Of a stretch of 64,000 bases of DNA, positions 17,969-28,372 are shown one piece after another. Location of the stretch: assembly GCA_947480015.1 (NCBI GenBank), contig CANKBS010000010.1, positions 1-64,000 of the forward strand, read 5' to 3'. The position numbers and the translations under genes were made by a program. Position 1 is the first letter of the stretch, and every line of letters begins with the position of its first letter. The notes beneath the pieces were generated by a model. It did not search any database, had not been told where the DNA came from, and saw only the letters and a program-made list of their open reading frames with translations. The DNA is from Sphingobacteriaceae bacterium. GTDB lineage: Bacteria; Bacteroidota; Bacteroidia; B-17B0; Aurantibacillaceae.

Positions 17969-20900
17969 TTATCTAAAGATATTGATAGTGCCATTTTTAT
18001 CGTAGCTACCGCCATCTTTACCGGTAGCTTTAATAATATAGAAGTAAGTTCCTTCGGCAACTTCTTTACCTAATTGATTTTTACCATCCCACACAATGTT
18101 TCCTTTTTCACTAATCACTTCGTAAATTTTATGACCCCAACGATCGTAAATTAAAACACTGATCTCGCTTAAACTTTTTGCTTCAAGGAAGAAGAAGTCA
18201 TTTACACCGTCACCATTTGGCGTGAACACGTTTGGAACAACCAATTTAGAAGGTACTTCAACTGTAATAATATGTTGTGTCGATTCTAAACAAGTTCCTT
18301 TTCGGGCATATAAAGTAACCGTATACGTACCGCCAATGGCATACATGGCTGTAGTAGAAGCAACTGAACTAAGCGTGGCGGTGGTGTTGTTACCAAAACT
18401 CCATATGGAGGTAATGTTGGTGCTATCATTACTTCTACTTAAATTTTTGAAATTAACTTTTAACGGAGGATATCCTGAAGTAACATCTGGTTCAAAATTA
18501 GCAGTTAAACTACCGGTAACTACATTAACATCCATTTCTGTTTGGCAGCCACTGTTTGTATTATAAACAACTAAATGGTATTCACCCGAATTGCTGGTAG
18601 TAAACACGGAAGTGAATTGACCGCTAACAATAGCGTTAGATGGACCACCTGCCCATGTATAAGTTAGCGTAGTTCCCGGAACATTTGCTGTAGTGGCATT
18701 CAAAACTGCAGTTGAACCGCAATACAAGGTGCCGGTTGGCGGTGAAATTTTTGTATCAGGGTATAATAAATTGTCAATAATAGTTGTTGTGGTATAATTC
18801 GCGCAACCATTATTTAAATCTAAAGCTAGCATGGTATAAGTACCAACTTGTAAAGCCAGATAAGTAGATGTATTACTTAGTGGCTCTTGAGGTGTTGGGC
18901 CTGACCAAGTGGAACCAATTACCGGTAAGTTAGTTGTAAATATTGAGTTTGGAGGAATACCAGTCGTACTTTGATTGGTTAACATCACACTACTTGTTTT
19001 ACAAGAAATAGCTTGGGTTCCACCATTTGAAATAATTGGTTTTGGTTTAAATAAATTTTGGTAGATTGGTACAACCGATGTACTCTTACAAGTACTGCTA
19101 TTATCTAATACCGTGAGCGTATAATTAGCAACCAAGGTTGTTGCAGGTGCACTTAAAATAGCCCCCACTGTAACGGTATCTCCCGGCATATTACCTGGTG
19201 TTCCTGGGAAGCCCCAATTATAACTGACATTATCACTGGTACTTTTTCCTTGTAACTTCACAAATGGCACATAACAATCTAAAATCTGACGCGTGAAAGT
19301 AGCGCTGATATTAGGGGCAAAGGTGTTTGATAAGATGGAAATCGGCAATCTGGTTTCACATAAACTGGTATTATCCTTTGTAATAACTGTCCAGGTACCT
19401 GGTGTGGTTATTGAATAGGCGTTAATACCACTTAATACACCAGAAGAAGTAACCGTGGAAGATGTAGGACTTAACAAGGTGTAAGAAACCGGCCCACCGT
19501 TTGGCACCTGTAAACTATTAGTTCCACTGGCCCCGGTAATTACAATGGTAGCAACAGATCTCGAATTACACCCCAAAGTAAAGTTCTGGGCACTCACTAC
19601 ACTAAAGGTAGGGAAACCTTGATTGGAGTTTATCGTAAAATGTTTCACGGTTGTACAACCATTTACATCATTACGAACCGTGTAGGTATAATCACCAATT
19701 GCACCCGGTAAATAAGAAATGGTGTGTGTATTGTTAGAGAAAGAACCTCCTAAAGGATCGGATATCATTTGTGTAACGTTAACCGTAGGGTTTGAAGTAG
19801 CTATAAATGGCACAGCCTGAAGATTGGTACAATTAATATTTTGTACCGTTGGTGAAATAATAGCTGTAGGAGCTATGGTATTAACACCAATTGCAATGGT
19901 ATGCGTACTCGAGCAACCGGTAAATGAATCATATCCTTGAACAGTATAAGTGCCGGGGTTTAATACTGTAATATTAGCCGTAGTAAATGTAGCGCTATTA
20001 GTAGCCCAGAAATAACTTAAGTTATTTCCACCATAATTATAAAGCGTAGAGATATCTAAATTAATACTTGGATAAAAACAGGTAATACTTGGTGAACCTG
20101 TAATATTTAAAATGGTAAAGGTTGGAATTGGTGGTGCCGGATTAACGGTGACTGTTGCCGTAACTTTACAACCCAAAGGATCACTCGCCACTATACTCGC
20201 CACAAAAGGTGTCGACTGAATGGTGTAGGTACCCTGCATGGTGTTAGTCGTTAAACTTAAGGGGGTTGGAGACCAATTAATAGATGAAGGGTTTTGAGCA
20301 GAACCGGATGGTGTTAATGTAACCACAGCTAATGAACTACCGCAAACTGCTTGCACAACACCTGCAGTTAATAATGGAGCCGGAGTAATGGTACTGGTTA
20401 CAACCCTTGAAATAGGGAAACAAGCACCTTGTGGTTGCATATATAAGGTATAAGTAGCTGAAATATTTGTAGTAAAACACTGATTGGATAATGCCGGTGT
20501 GTTAAATGGAGGACCAACACCAGGACCAGCCCATGAGTATGGACCTAATCCATCAGAAGCACAAATAGTAGCACCAGCAGCGCCACAAGTTGGCACCAAA
20601 ACATTGGTGACGTCAGCTGAATAAGGTGTACCGTTACCATAAATGGTCATTGGACCGCATTGTGAATCAAAATATACTTTTCCAAAGTGTCCCCCGGCAG
20701 TACAATCAGAAGCAATAATATCAATTGTAATATTTTGACCAATATATGGCGTCATATCAATTGAGTTTACCTTCCAAGGGTGATAAATATTACCAAAGTT
20801 TAAAGTTGGACTATAAGTAGTACCAGTACCAACATTTAAATAGTTAATTGGAACAGTTGCGGTACAAGCTGTACTTGGCGCAGATACCGAGAAACTTGGA

Positions 20901-21763
20901 CAAGCAATAACGGTATTTGCAGTAGCATTGGTTAATCTAATTTGGAAAGCTCCGGCATCACAACAACCGTGACCAGGAGAAAATACCGAAATAAAAGCAA
21001 ACTGGAATAAAGCGTTAGTGGCAGTTACCGAAAAAGTTTTCGATAATTTTTGCATACTGTAATCACCGGTAACACCATCGTTAAGTCTTAACACTTTTGT
21101 TCCAAACATGCCACCTGAAATTTGTGTGTTTGAAGCTGCGGCCGCTGCATTAGAAGTGCCAGAACCAAACACCGAATAAATAGGATATTGATTTCCAATT
21201 TGTGTATCTATATAACCACCCGGAGCACTACAGTCAATTAATTCGGAGTGTAAAGGTGGCATTGGGCAACAACCAAGAAGGTTACACGACGTTACCCCTG
21301 AAATACCACCCGGATAATAGGTTATTAAAGAAGTGGTATTCGAAGAACTAATACTACTGTTGTAACCACCTGAAATGGTCCAACCGGCAATTTGATTGGT
21401 TGTCGTAATAACCGCAGCCGTAGAAGCCTCAAAGTCTTCATTTACACAACCCGAAATAGCAGCCGGTCTGTTGGCTGTTAAATAATTAGTGGTGTTATTT
21501 ACAATTGGCATTTTAACCAGATTGTATTTGTTATCAATGTACTCACGTTTTAAACGATACATCTTAATCTTAAATTCTGAACCATAAAATTGTTCCGAAA
21601 TAGCCGATGCCCGCGCTGCAGTTTCATCGAATCCCACAAGGGAATCCCTATCAAAAATTTGATAGTACATAGGATCTATAGCGAAATTTTGAGCCACTGC
21701 CTTATTGCAGAGAATAAACAAGGCTAAAATTGCTAGCGAAATTGTTTTTTTAAGTGTTGTCAT
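17969..21763 (-). CDS. Giant secreted protein with gliding-motility-associated (type B) T9SS sorting domain, paralogue 1
   Basis: Secreted surface protein of 1,264 residues; no enzymatic motif seen. It begins with a signal peptide (MTTLKKTISLAILALFILCN...AVAQ). The N-terminal ~350 residues differ from the two neighbours: a cysteine-containing segment starting SGCVNEDFEAST that looks like a jelly-roll/adhesin domain. Beta-rich Ig/SprB-like repeats with many Thr, Ser and Asn follow, then a PKD domain (FEPDVTSGYPPLKVNF...YAIGGTYTVTLYARKG). The last ~95 residues are the sorting domain: VVPNVFTPNGDGVNDFF, LIYDRWGHKIYE, WDGKNQLGKEVAEGTYFYI. T9SS cargo with this domain is exported to the surface and is typically an adhesin. 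From about residue 600 onward it is strongly similar to both neighbours. Specific function unknown. Confidence 0.9.
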   Translation of the reverse strand: MTTLKKTISLAILALFILCNKAVAQNFAIDPMYYQIFDRDSLVGFDETAARASAISEQFYGSEFKIKMYRLKREYIDNKYNLVKMPIVNNTTNYLTANRPAAISGCVNEDFEASTAAVITTTNQIAGWTISGGYNSSISSSNTTSLITYYPGGISGVTSCNLLGCCPMPPLHSELIDCSAPGGYIDTQIGNQYPIYSVFGSGTSNAAAAASNTQISGGMFGTKVLRLNDGVTGDYSMQKLSKTFSVTATNALFQFAFISVFSPGHGCCDAGAFQIRLTNATANTVIACPSFSVSAPSTACTATVPINYLNVGTGTTYSPTLNFGNIYHPWKVNSIDMTPYIGQNITIDIIASDCTAGGHFGKVYFDSQCGPMTIYGNGTPYSADVTNVLVPTCGAAGATICASDGLGPYSWAGPGVGPPFNTPALSNQCFTTNISATYTLYMQPQGACFPISRVVTSTITPAPLLTAGVVQAVCGSSLAVVTLTPSGSAQNPSSINWSPTPLSLTTNTMQGTYTIQSTPFVASIVASDPLGCKVTATVTVNPAPPIPTFTILNITGSPSITCFYPSINLDISTLYNYGGNNLSYFWATNSATFTTANITVLNPGTYTVQGYDSFTGCSSTHTIAIGVNTIAPTAIISPTVQNINCTNLQAVPFIATSNPTVNVTQMISDPLGGSFSNNTHTISYLPGAIGDYTYTVRNDVNGCTTVKHFTINSNQGFPTFSVVSAQNFTLGCNSRSVATIVITGASGTNSLQVPNGGPVSYTLLSPTSSTVTSSGVLSGINAYSITTPGTWTVITKDNTSLCETRLPISILSNTFAPNISATFTRQILDCYVPFVKLQGKSTSDNVSYNWGFPGTPGNMPGDTVTVGAILSAPATTLVANYTLTVLDNSSTCKSTSVVPIYQNLFKPKPIISNGGTQAISCKTSSVMLTNQSTTGIPPNSIFTTNLPVIGSTWSGPTPQEPLSNTSTYLALQVGTYTMLALDLNNGCANYTTTTIIDNLLYPDTKISPPTGTLYCGSTAVLNATTANVPGTTLTYTWAGGPSNAIVSGQFTSVFTTSNSGEYHLVVYNTNSGCQTEMDVNVVTGSLTANFEPDVTSGYPPLKVNFKNLSRSNDSTNITSIWSFGNNTTATLSSVASTTAMYAIGGTYTVTLYARKGTCLESTQHIITVEVPSKLVVPNVFTPNGDGVNDFFFLEAKSLSEISVLIYDRWGHKIYEVISEKGNIVWDGKNQLGKEVAEGTYFYIIKATGKDGGSYDKNGTINIFR

Positions 21764-21799
21764 TGATAACTCGGATTAAATATTATGTTTGTACTTCAT

Positions 21800-21829
21800 C
21801 AAATATAGTACCAAAATTTGTTAAAACAA
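21800..21829 (-). promoter_or_regulatory. Promoter of T9SS cargo paralogue 1
   Basis: On the minus strand TTG (21827-21829), a 19-base spacer and TATATTTG (21800-21807) match the Bacteroidota -33/-7 pattern exactly. Transcription would start near 21793, about 30 bases before the ATG at 21763. Confidence 0.6.
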
Positions 21830-21865
21830 GAAATATGGCCCTATTTGGTCGATTATTTGGTTTTT

Positions 21866-24800
21866 TTATCGGAATAAACTGATGGTGCCGTTTTTTTCGA
21901 ATGAATTTCCATCTTTACCTTTGGCTTTAATAATATAAAAGTAAGTGCCTTCCGCTACTTCTTTGCCAAATTGATTCTTTCCATCCCAAGCTAAATTACC
22001 TTTATCACTTACCAAATCAAACACTTTATGTCCCCATCGGTCATAAATAAGCATGGTAATTTCATCCAAGTTAGTGGCTTTGATAAAAAATACATCATTT
22101 ACATTATCCCCATTCGGTGTAAAAACATTCGGCACTACCATCTGAGAAGGAATTTCCACACTGATTATTTTTTTTATGGTATCCATGCAACTGCCTTTTC
22201 TCACATACAAGGTTACTGTGAATGTTCCGGCTAAGTCGTAATGAGCATTTGTTATAACACTTGCCTCAGGTGTTGCACTGAACGTTCCGTTTCCAAAATT
22301 CCAATAACTTCTAATTCCTAAACTATCAATTGTAGATTGTGAGGTGTTTCTAAATTTCACATCCATTGGCGCATAACCATTACTGCTACTTGGCTCAAAG
22401 CCGGCATTTAAGGTGCCATTAACTACGGTTACTTCCCCACTCGATGCACATCCGTTAGATTTATCTATCACCAGTACTTTATATAAGCCGGTATTACTGG
22501 TAGATATAACAGCACTTGTATTTGAAGAAACAACCGCTCCGGCAGGGGTTGTCCAAACATACGTAAGATTCGTATTAGGGACTGAAATGGTTGGGGTTAT
22601 CGTTCTGCTCCCTGCCCCACAATCTAAGACAAATGAATCCGGACCATTAGATCGACTAATAGAAGGGTAAATCCTATCATCTTTTATAGTTATTACTGTG
22701 TTGCTGGTGCAACCGTTATTTAAATCTTTAACGGTTAGGGTATAAACACCAACCATTCCTGCCAGGTAAGTAGAGCTTACTTGCAGAGGTTCCTGTGGCG
22801 AAGGGCCTTGCCAAAGATAACCTTGAATAATTTGATTTGTGGTGAAAATTGAACCCGGAGGAATACCCGTTGTACTTTGATTCGTTAACATGATGGTGCC
22901 GGTGATACAAGTAAGGGCACTAACACCGCCATTAGAAATGGTAGCATGCGGTTTATAAATGTTTTGATATACAGGAATAATTGTGGTGCTTTTACAAGTA
23001 CTGCTGTTATCGGTTATAGTTAAGGTATAATTAGCCACCAAACTGTTAGTTGGTGTGAGCGAATTTACCGAAACTGAAATACTATCACTTGGTAAATTAC
23101 CCGGTGTACCCGGAAAACTCCAATTGTATTTAATGTTACTGGATGCACTCTGTCCTTTTAGAGTAACGCGTGGTACAAAACAGTCTAAAATGGTTCTATC
23201 ACTAATTACAAAAATATCAGGAGCTATCGTATTTTGCAAAATCGATATCGGCATTCTGGTTTCACAAAAACTTGTATTATCTTTTGTAATCACCGTCCAA
23301 GTACCCGGAACGTTTACTGTATAGGTAGCTAGACCACTCAAGGTGCCACTTGGCGTGGCTGTTGGAGAACCCGGACTTAAAAGGGTATACGAAACCGGAC
23401 CACCGGTTGGAGCTTGCAAGCTATTTGTAGCACTGGCATTGGTAATATTAATGGTGGCCACACTGGTAGTGGTACAACCAAGGGTATAGTTTTGTGGACT
23501 ATTCACACTAAATGTTGGGAAGCCCTGATTTGAGGCAACAGTAAAGGTTTTACACGTTGAACATCCATTAGCATCGTTAACAATACAATGCGAATAGGTA
23601 CCCGGTCCACCTGGCAAGTAGGAAGCACTGTATGTGGTGGCGGAATAATTCCCCCCTAATGGTGAGTAAAATTGATGGGTGACATTAACCGTAGGATTTG
23701 CCGTGGCAATAATGGGTGATATGGTTGTTAAACTACAGGTAATATTTTGAAAAGTTGGTGAAATAATGGCTACTGGCGCTGAAAAGTTTTGACCAATGCC
23801 AACCACCAATGATGCCGTACAACCTGAACCCGGATTAACCGCCTGAATTGTCCATGACCCTAAATTGGTAACAGAGAAAACCCCTAATTGTCCGACAATG
23901 GGCGCAGAAACGCCATTGGTCCAAGTATAATTATTCGTACTCACCATCGACGTTAAGGTTAATACCGGTTGATAACAGGTTAAAGTATGATTAAGCCCAC
24001 TTGGACTAAGCGTAATAAGAGCCGGATCGGGAGCCGGGTTAACTGAGAAATTGGCAACCGTGCTGCAACCTCCAGCTGCTGTTATGGTTGCAGAGTATGG
24101 GCCACCTTGTATTCCGAAATTAAGCGAAGCTTGGGTTGAACTTAAAATGGTTTGTGTTGAGCTATTGATACCGGTTGGCAAATTGGCCCAACTAACCGTA
24201 TAACTTGGCACAGGACTGGGAGGATTAAAATTAAGGCCTAGGTTAAAAGCATTGGAATAGGTATTGCATGTTGAATTCGTTACCGTAGGAACCGATAATG
24301 GCAATGGATTAACTGTGACTGTTGAAACAGCAGTTTGCGTAATGGGAATACTCAAACTATTTAAACCGCTAACATAAAGGGTATAAACACTTGTGACCAG
24401 TGGCGAGACTATAAACGTTCCTGTTGTGTTGCTTAAACCGCCGGGATTGATAGAATAATTTGGACTCGTTAAACTGCCACTGTTGTTTGCTACCAGCGTA
24501 GCTGCTGAACCGGCACATATTTTAGAATTGGTTGCAACTAAACCACAGTTGGTACTTCCCGTGCCTGCATATTGGGTAAATAAAATATCTTGAGTAATGT
24601 TAGCAAAATTCGTAATCAATACCAGATAATATTGACCAGTGACACCGGTTGGAATATTTAATGTTTCGGTAAAACTACCCGAATAACTGCAATCAACAAT
24701 ATTGGTTGCAGTTAAACTATTGCAAATACCTGCCAACGAATTAAAAGGTCCCCAGCATATAAAATCAACATCCTGCCCCGGACCCGGAGGAGATACAATT

Positions 24801-25045
24801 TGCCCTTGAATTAAAATATCAAGATTACCCGAAGTACTAATTTGTAAATAATACCAAGCTGGATTTGGGGTACTGCCTAAACAACCATAATTAGGCCCCG
24901 TCTGAGCAGTGGTAACGCTGGTTGTTGCCGGAAAAGTAACTCCAGAAACGCCACCCGCACAAAATGGTTGAGCTGTTTCGCAGGTTGTTTGAGCATTTAA
25001 ACTAAACGTGATTAAAAAAATAAGGGCAGATAGAATTTTTTTCAT
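21866..25045 (-). CDS. Giant secreted protein with type B T9SS sorting domain, paralogue 2
   Basis: Secreted protein of about 1,059 residues. The start is the ATG at 25045 (MKKILSALIFLITFSLNAQ, a clean signal peptide); the frame is open to 25156, but that extension overlaps the neighbouring gene and would bury the signal peptide. The N-terminal domain has the pattern common in Bacteroidota surface proteins: CETAQPFCAGG, then NYGCLGSTPNPAWYYLQI and DVDFICWGPF. Ig-like repeats, a PKD domain (AGFEPSSSNGYAPMDVKF...HYDLAGTFTVTLYVRKG) and the sorting domain (VPNVFTPNGDNVNDVFF, LIYDRWGHKVFD, WDGKNQFGKEVAEGTYFYI) follow. Much of the repeat region is nearly the same as in the flanking paralogues, for example GFPTFSVNSPQNYTLGC and TWTVITKDNTSFCETR. 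Probable adhesin or matrix protein; function unknown. Confidence 0.9.
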   Translation of the reverse strand: MKKILSALIFLITFSLNAQTTCETAQPFCAGGVSGVTFPATTSVTTAQTGPNYGCLGSTPNPAWYYLQISTSGNLDILIQGQIVSPPGPGQDVDFICWGPFNSLAGICNSLTATNIVDCSYSGSFTETLNIPTGVTGQYYLVLITNFANITQDILFTQYAGTGSTNCGLVATNSKICAGSAATLVANNSGSLTSPNYSINPGGLSNTTGTFIVSPLVTSVYTLYVSGLNSLSIPITQTAVSTVTVNPLPLSVPTVTNSTCNTYSNAFNLGLNFNPPSPVPSYTVSWANLPTGINSSTQTILSSTQASLNFGIQGGPYSATITAAGGCSTVANFSVNPAPDPALITLSPSGLNHTLTCYQPVLTLTSMVSTNNYTWTNGVSAPIVGQLGVFSVTNLGSWTIQAVNPGSGCTASLVVGIGQNFSAPVAIISPTFQNITCSLTTISPIIATANPTVNVTHQFYSPLGGNYSATTYSASYLPGGPGTYSHCIVNDANGCSTCKTFTVASNQGFPTFSVNSPQNYTLGCTTTSVATINITNASATNSLQAPTGGPVSYTLLSPGSPTATPSGTLSGLATYTVNVPGTWTVITKDNTSFCETRMPISILQNTIAPDIFVISDRTILDCFVPRVTLKGQSASSNIKYNWSFPGTPGNLPSDSISVSVNSLTPTNSLVANYTLTITDNSSTCKSTTIIPVYQNIYKPHATISNGGVSALTCITGTIMLTNQSTTGIPPGSIFTTNQIIQGYLWQGPSPQEPLQVSSTYLAGMVGVYTLTVKDLNNGCTSNTVITIKDDRIYPSISRSNGPDSFVLDCGAGSRTITPTISVPNTNLTYVWTTPAGAVVSSNTSAVISTSNTGLYKVLVIDKSNGCASSGEVTVVNGTLNAGFEPSSSNGYAPMDVKFRNTSQSTIDSLGIRSYWNFGNGTFSATPEASVITNAHYDLAGTFTVTLYVRKGSCMDTIKKIISVEIPSQMVVPNVFTPNGDNVNDVFFIKATNLDEITMLIYDRWGHKVFDLVSDKGNLAWDGKNQFGKEVAEGTYFYIIKAKGKDGNSFEKNGTISLFR

Positions 25046-25063
25046 AATACGGGATATAAGTTT

Positions 25064-25094
25064 TAAAGATACAAATATCAAGCCGAATTCGCAA
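25064..25094 (-). promoter_or_regulatory. Possible promoter of T9SS cargo paralogue 2
   Basis: On the minus strand TTG (25092-25094), a 20-base spacer and TATCTTTA (25064-25071) fit the Bacteroidota promoter with one mismatch. It sits in the gap between paralogue 3 and paralogue 2, about 20 bases before the ATG at 25045, and favours that start. Confidence 0.42.
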
Positions 25095-25100
25095 GACTGC

Positions 25101-28100
25101 CTAGCGTAAAAGTGAAACGGTTCCAGTTCTGTTAAATAACTGCCCGTCTTTTCCACTTGCTTTTATGACATAAAAATAAGTTCCTTCCGAAAGGTCTTTT
25201 GATTCCTGGTTTTTCCCATCCCATGCCACATTACCTGAATCACTAGTCATTTCAACTACCTTATTCCCCCATCGGTCATAAATAAGCAAGGAGATTTGTT
25301 CAAGATTACTTGTTTTAAGAAAGAAGAGATCATTCACCTGATCGCCATTTGGCGTAAACACATTCGGAATTTCAAGCCTTGAAGGAAGTTCCACAGTGAT
25401 CACTTTTACAAAAGTATCTAAACAAGTTCCTTTTCTTGCAACCAAACTCACGGTATAGTTGCCGGCCAAGGAGTATACAGCACTGGCCATTATATTCGCC
25501 GATGGGGTAATGCTGTATGAGCCATTACCAAAACTCCAATAGGAGCTAATGCCTAAGTTGTTTTGGGACTTCGATGCATTACTAAAATTTACTTCTAGTG
25601 GCGCATAACCGGTCAACTTATCAGCCTCAAAGCCTGCATGTAAAGTACCATTCACAACCATCACATTACCATTGGTAACACAGCCACTTACATTGTTGGT
25701 GATTATAACGCGATACAAACCCGTTGTTTTTGTGATTAAGGTTCCTGTTTGTGCACCCGATATGATAGCAGAAGGAGGCGAGATCCAGTTGTATAAAAAT
25801 CCGGCGTTTTGATTACTTAGGCGAGGACTAATAGACACAGAATCTTTACCGCAATCGAGTGTAAACTGACTCGTTGAATTTGGATCGAGAAATTGTGGAT
25901 AAACGCGATTATCGGCAATGCTTGTTGTTGTTTTACTTATACATCCATTATTGAGATCAAGAACGGTTAATGTGAACACACCCACCATTGATCCGGTATA
26001 CGTAGAGTTCATCTGCAAAGGCTCTTGAGGACTTGGGCCTTCCCAAACCTGAGCAACTACCGGAAGATTAGTAGTATAAATTGAATTTAGAGGGATACCG
26101 GTGCTACTTTGATTCGTTAAGACGACTGTTGACGTTAAGCAATTAATTGTAGTAATACCGCTATTTGAAATTAGGGCCTTGGGTTTAAACAAATTTTGAT
26201 ACACCGGTATAACCGAAGTACTTTTGCAAGTATTGTCATTGTCTGTGATGGTGAGTGTATAATTCGCCACTAGTGTGTTTCCCGGAACCCCTGCATTCGT
26301 TGAAACTAAAATACTGTCACTCGCTAAATTACCGGGAACGCCCGGAAAACTCCACAAATAATTAATATTACTGTTGGTGCTTTGTGCTTTTAAAGTAACT
26401 TTTGAAACATAACAATCTAATATTTGTCGCGGCACGAGCGCTGAAATGTTGGGCGTGAATGTATTCTGCAAAACAGTAACTGGTAACCTTGTCTCACAAA
26501 AACTGGTATTATCTTTTGTTATGACTGTCCAGGTGCCTGGCACATTTACAGTATACGTATTGATACCACTGAGTGATCCGGTAGGCGTTGCTGTGGATGA
26601 TCCGGGACTAAGCAAGGTATAAGAAACCGGACCTCCATTTGGAATTTGCAAACTATTGGTAGCACTGGCGTTGGTAATGTTAATGATGGCAACACTTGTG
26701 GTGGTGCAACCAAGTGTAAAGTTTTGTGGACTACGCACACTAAACGTTGGAAAACCTTGATTAGAAGTGACTGTAAAATTTTTGCAAGAAGAACAACCAT
26801 TTGTGGTATTGATTAAACAATACGAGTATGTGCCGGGACCTCCGGGGCTGTATGAAATACTATACGTAGTGCTGGTATAAATACCACCTAATGGAGAAGT
26901 TACCTGATGCAAAATGTTAACCGAAGGATTGGCAAAAGCTTGTATAGGCAGTGCGTTATTTAGATTGCAAGTAATGCTTTGGAAAGTTGGTGAAATAATA
27001 GCATTTGGGACTAAAGTACTTTGTCCAATATTAACGGCAATGGATGAGGTACAACCCGAGACTGGATTCACGGCATTAATGGTCCACGTGCCTAACATGG
27101 AAGTGGTGAAAACCGCCAGAGGACCTGTTATTGGAGCGTTTATACCATTACTCCAAGTATACGAATAACTCGCGTTAACGGTTACTAAATTGATACTGGT
27201 TTGAGCACAGGTAATTAAATGATTTGAACCCGGTGGATTTAATTGAATGGAGACTGGTTCGGGCGCGCTTTGCATGGTGAATGAGGCCACTGCCTTGCAC
27301 CCTCCCGCTGCAGTTACTGTAGCTGAATAGGGCATAGCTAAAATAGCTGTTCCGGAGGAAGTTGTTTGAAGAGGGCTAATCACTCCAAACGGAATGGTTG
27401 ACCAACTGACCGTATAAGCCGGTATGGCTGGAGAAGGGTTAAAAGTTAAACCTAAATCGAAAGCTTTATAATTACTTAAACAGGTGGCTTGTGTAAAACT
27501 TGGTGTCACGATGGGTTGCGGATGCACCGAAACAGTTGTCACTGCAGACTGTGTTACCAATGCACTTTGTGTGTTAATTCCAGTTGCATACATGGTGTAG
27601 CTGGTGGTAACAGTTGGATTAACAGCAAAACTCGGGCTTGGTGAACTAAGATTGCCCGGACTTAAAGAGAAGTTTACATTGGATAAATTTCCACTACTAA
27701 CGCCTACAACATTAGTAAAGGAACCAATACACACTTGTGGTGAATTTAATAAAAGACAGTTTGGACTGCAGGATAAACTTGCCGTTCCTAAACTTTGAAA
27801 ACTAACCAGTGTATTTACACCACTGTAATTTGAAATGCAAATGATGTATTGCTGACAACCATTTACCAATAGTGGTGGTTCGTAGTTACCCGCTATCCCT
27901 CCTGTTGGAATGTTAGTAGACGAAGCAATTCCGGTGCCACCGGATTGGGATATGTTCCAGTTACAACGAATGGGCGGCAAGATGTTATTTAAAATATCGG
28001 AACAGGCTGATGGTGAATATGGCCACATGGCCCAATCGTAAAAACCAAGTTGAGGGTTGGCACTGGTTCCTGATCCGAATACAAATTCAAGTGTACCCGG

Positions 28101-28361
28101 ATTTCCGATGGTTATTAATAACCACTGTGGTCTGTTTTCACCGCTTAACAAACAGCCAGCATTTCCTGATGCGGGGTTAGTTCCCGGATTACTAATCGTA
28201 TTTGCTAAGGGCAATTCATTAATAGTTCCAAACGTGGAACCCGCATAAAAAGTAAAATTGGGAGTGGTGCAAAGAGGAATGGCATTGGGGCAATCGGCAT
28301 TGGTTTGCGCCTTTACTAAACCAATGCACAACATAAAAAAAAGTGACCAATATATTCGCAT
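25101..28361 (-). CDS. Giant secreted protein with type B T9SS sorting domain, paralogue 3
   Basis: Secreted protein of 1,086 residues with signal peptide MRIYWSLFFMLCIGLVKAQ. Its N-terminal domain is a variant of the one in paralogue 2: NADCPNAIPLCTTPNFTFYAGS, then GCLLSGENRPQWLLITIG and GFYDWAMWPY. The central Ig-like repeats and PKD domain (AGFEADKLTGYAPLEVNFSN...YSLAGNYTVSLVARKG) match the neighbours closely, and the C-terminus is the type B sorting domain (IPNVFTPNGDQVNDLFF, LIYDRWGNKVVE, WDGKNQESKDLSEGTYFYV). Only 11 nt separate it from the upstream thioredoxin-like gene, so the two are probably co-transcribed. The array probably arose by tandem duplication with N-terminal domain exchange. 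Confidence 0.9.
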   Translation of the reverse strand: MRIYWSLFFMLCIGLVKAQTNADCPNAIPLCTTPNFTFYAGSTFGTINELPLANTISNPGTNPASGNAGCLLSGENRPQWLLITIGNPGTLEFVFGSGTSANPQLGFYDWAMWPYSPSACSDILNNILPPIRCNWNISQSGGTGIASSTNIPTGGIAGNYEPPLLVNGCQQYIICISNYSGVNTLVSFQSLGTASLSCSPNCLLLNSPQVCIGSFTNVVGVSSGNLSNVNFSLSPGNLSSPSPSFAVNPTVTTSYTMYATGINTQSALVTQSAVTTVSVHPQPIVTPSFTQATCLSNYKAFDLGLTFNPSPAIPAYTVSWSTIPFGVISPLQTTSSGTAILAMPYSATVTAAGGCKAVASFTMQSAPEPVSIQLNPPGSNHLITCAQTSINLVTVNASYSYTWSNGINAPITGPLAVFTTSMLGTWTINAVNPVSGCTSSIAVNIGQSTLVPNAIISPTFQSITCNLNNALPIQAFANPSVNILHQVTSPLGGIYTSTTYSISYSPGGPGTYSYCLINTTNGCSSCKNFTVTSNQGFPTFSVRSPQNFTLGCTTTSVAIINITNASATNSLQIPNGGPVSYTLLSPGSSTATPTGSLSGINTYTVNVPGTWTVITKDNTSFCETRLPVTVLQNTFTPNISALVPRQILDCYVSKVTLKAQSTNSNINYLWSFPGVPGNLASDSILVSTNAGVPGNTLVANYTLTITDNDNTCKSTSVIPVYQNLFKPKALISNSGITTINCLTSTVVLTNQSSTGIPLNSIYTTNLPVVAQVWEGPSPQEPLQMNSTYTGSMVGVFTLTVLDLNNGCISKTTTSIADNRVYPQFLDPNSTSQFTLDCGKDSVSISPRLSNQNAGFLYNWISPPSAIISGAQTGTLITKTTGLYRVIITNNVSGCVTNGNVMVVNGTLHAGFEADKLTGYAPLEVNFSNASKSQNNLGISSYWSFGNGSYSITPSANIMASAVYSLAGNYTVSLVARKGTCLDTFVKVITVELPSRLEIPNVFTPNGDQVNDLFFLKTSNLEQISLLIYDRWGNKVVEMTSDSGNVAWDGKNQESKDLSEGTYFYVIKASGKDGQLFNRTGTVSLLR

Positions 28362-28372
28362 GATGTGAAGGG

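Noticed and set aside
25046-25156. N-terminal 37-residue extension of T9SS cargo paralogue 2
   Set aside because: It overlaps the end of paralogue 3 and would hide a clean signal peptide; a promoter candidate lies downstream of it, before the ATG at 25045.
22600-26800. Repeated short motifs that could suggest a CRISPR or tandem-repeat array
   Set aside because: The repeats are protein-coding domain repeats of the T9SS cargo genes with long irregular spacing, not a regular repeat-spacer structure.
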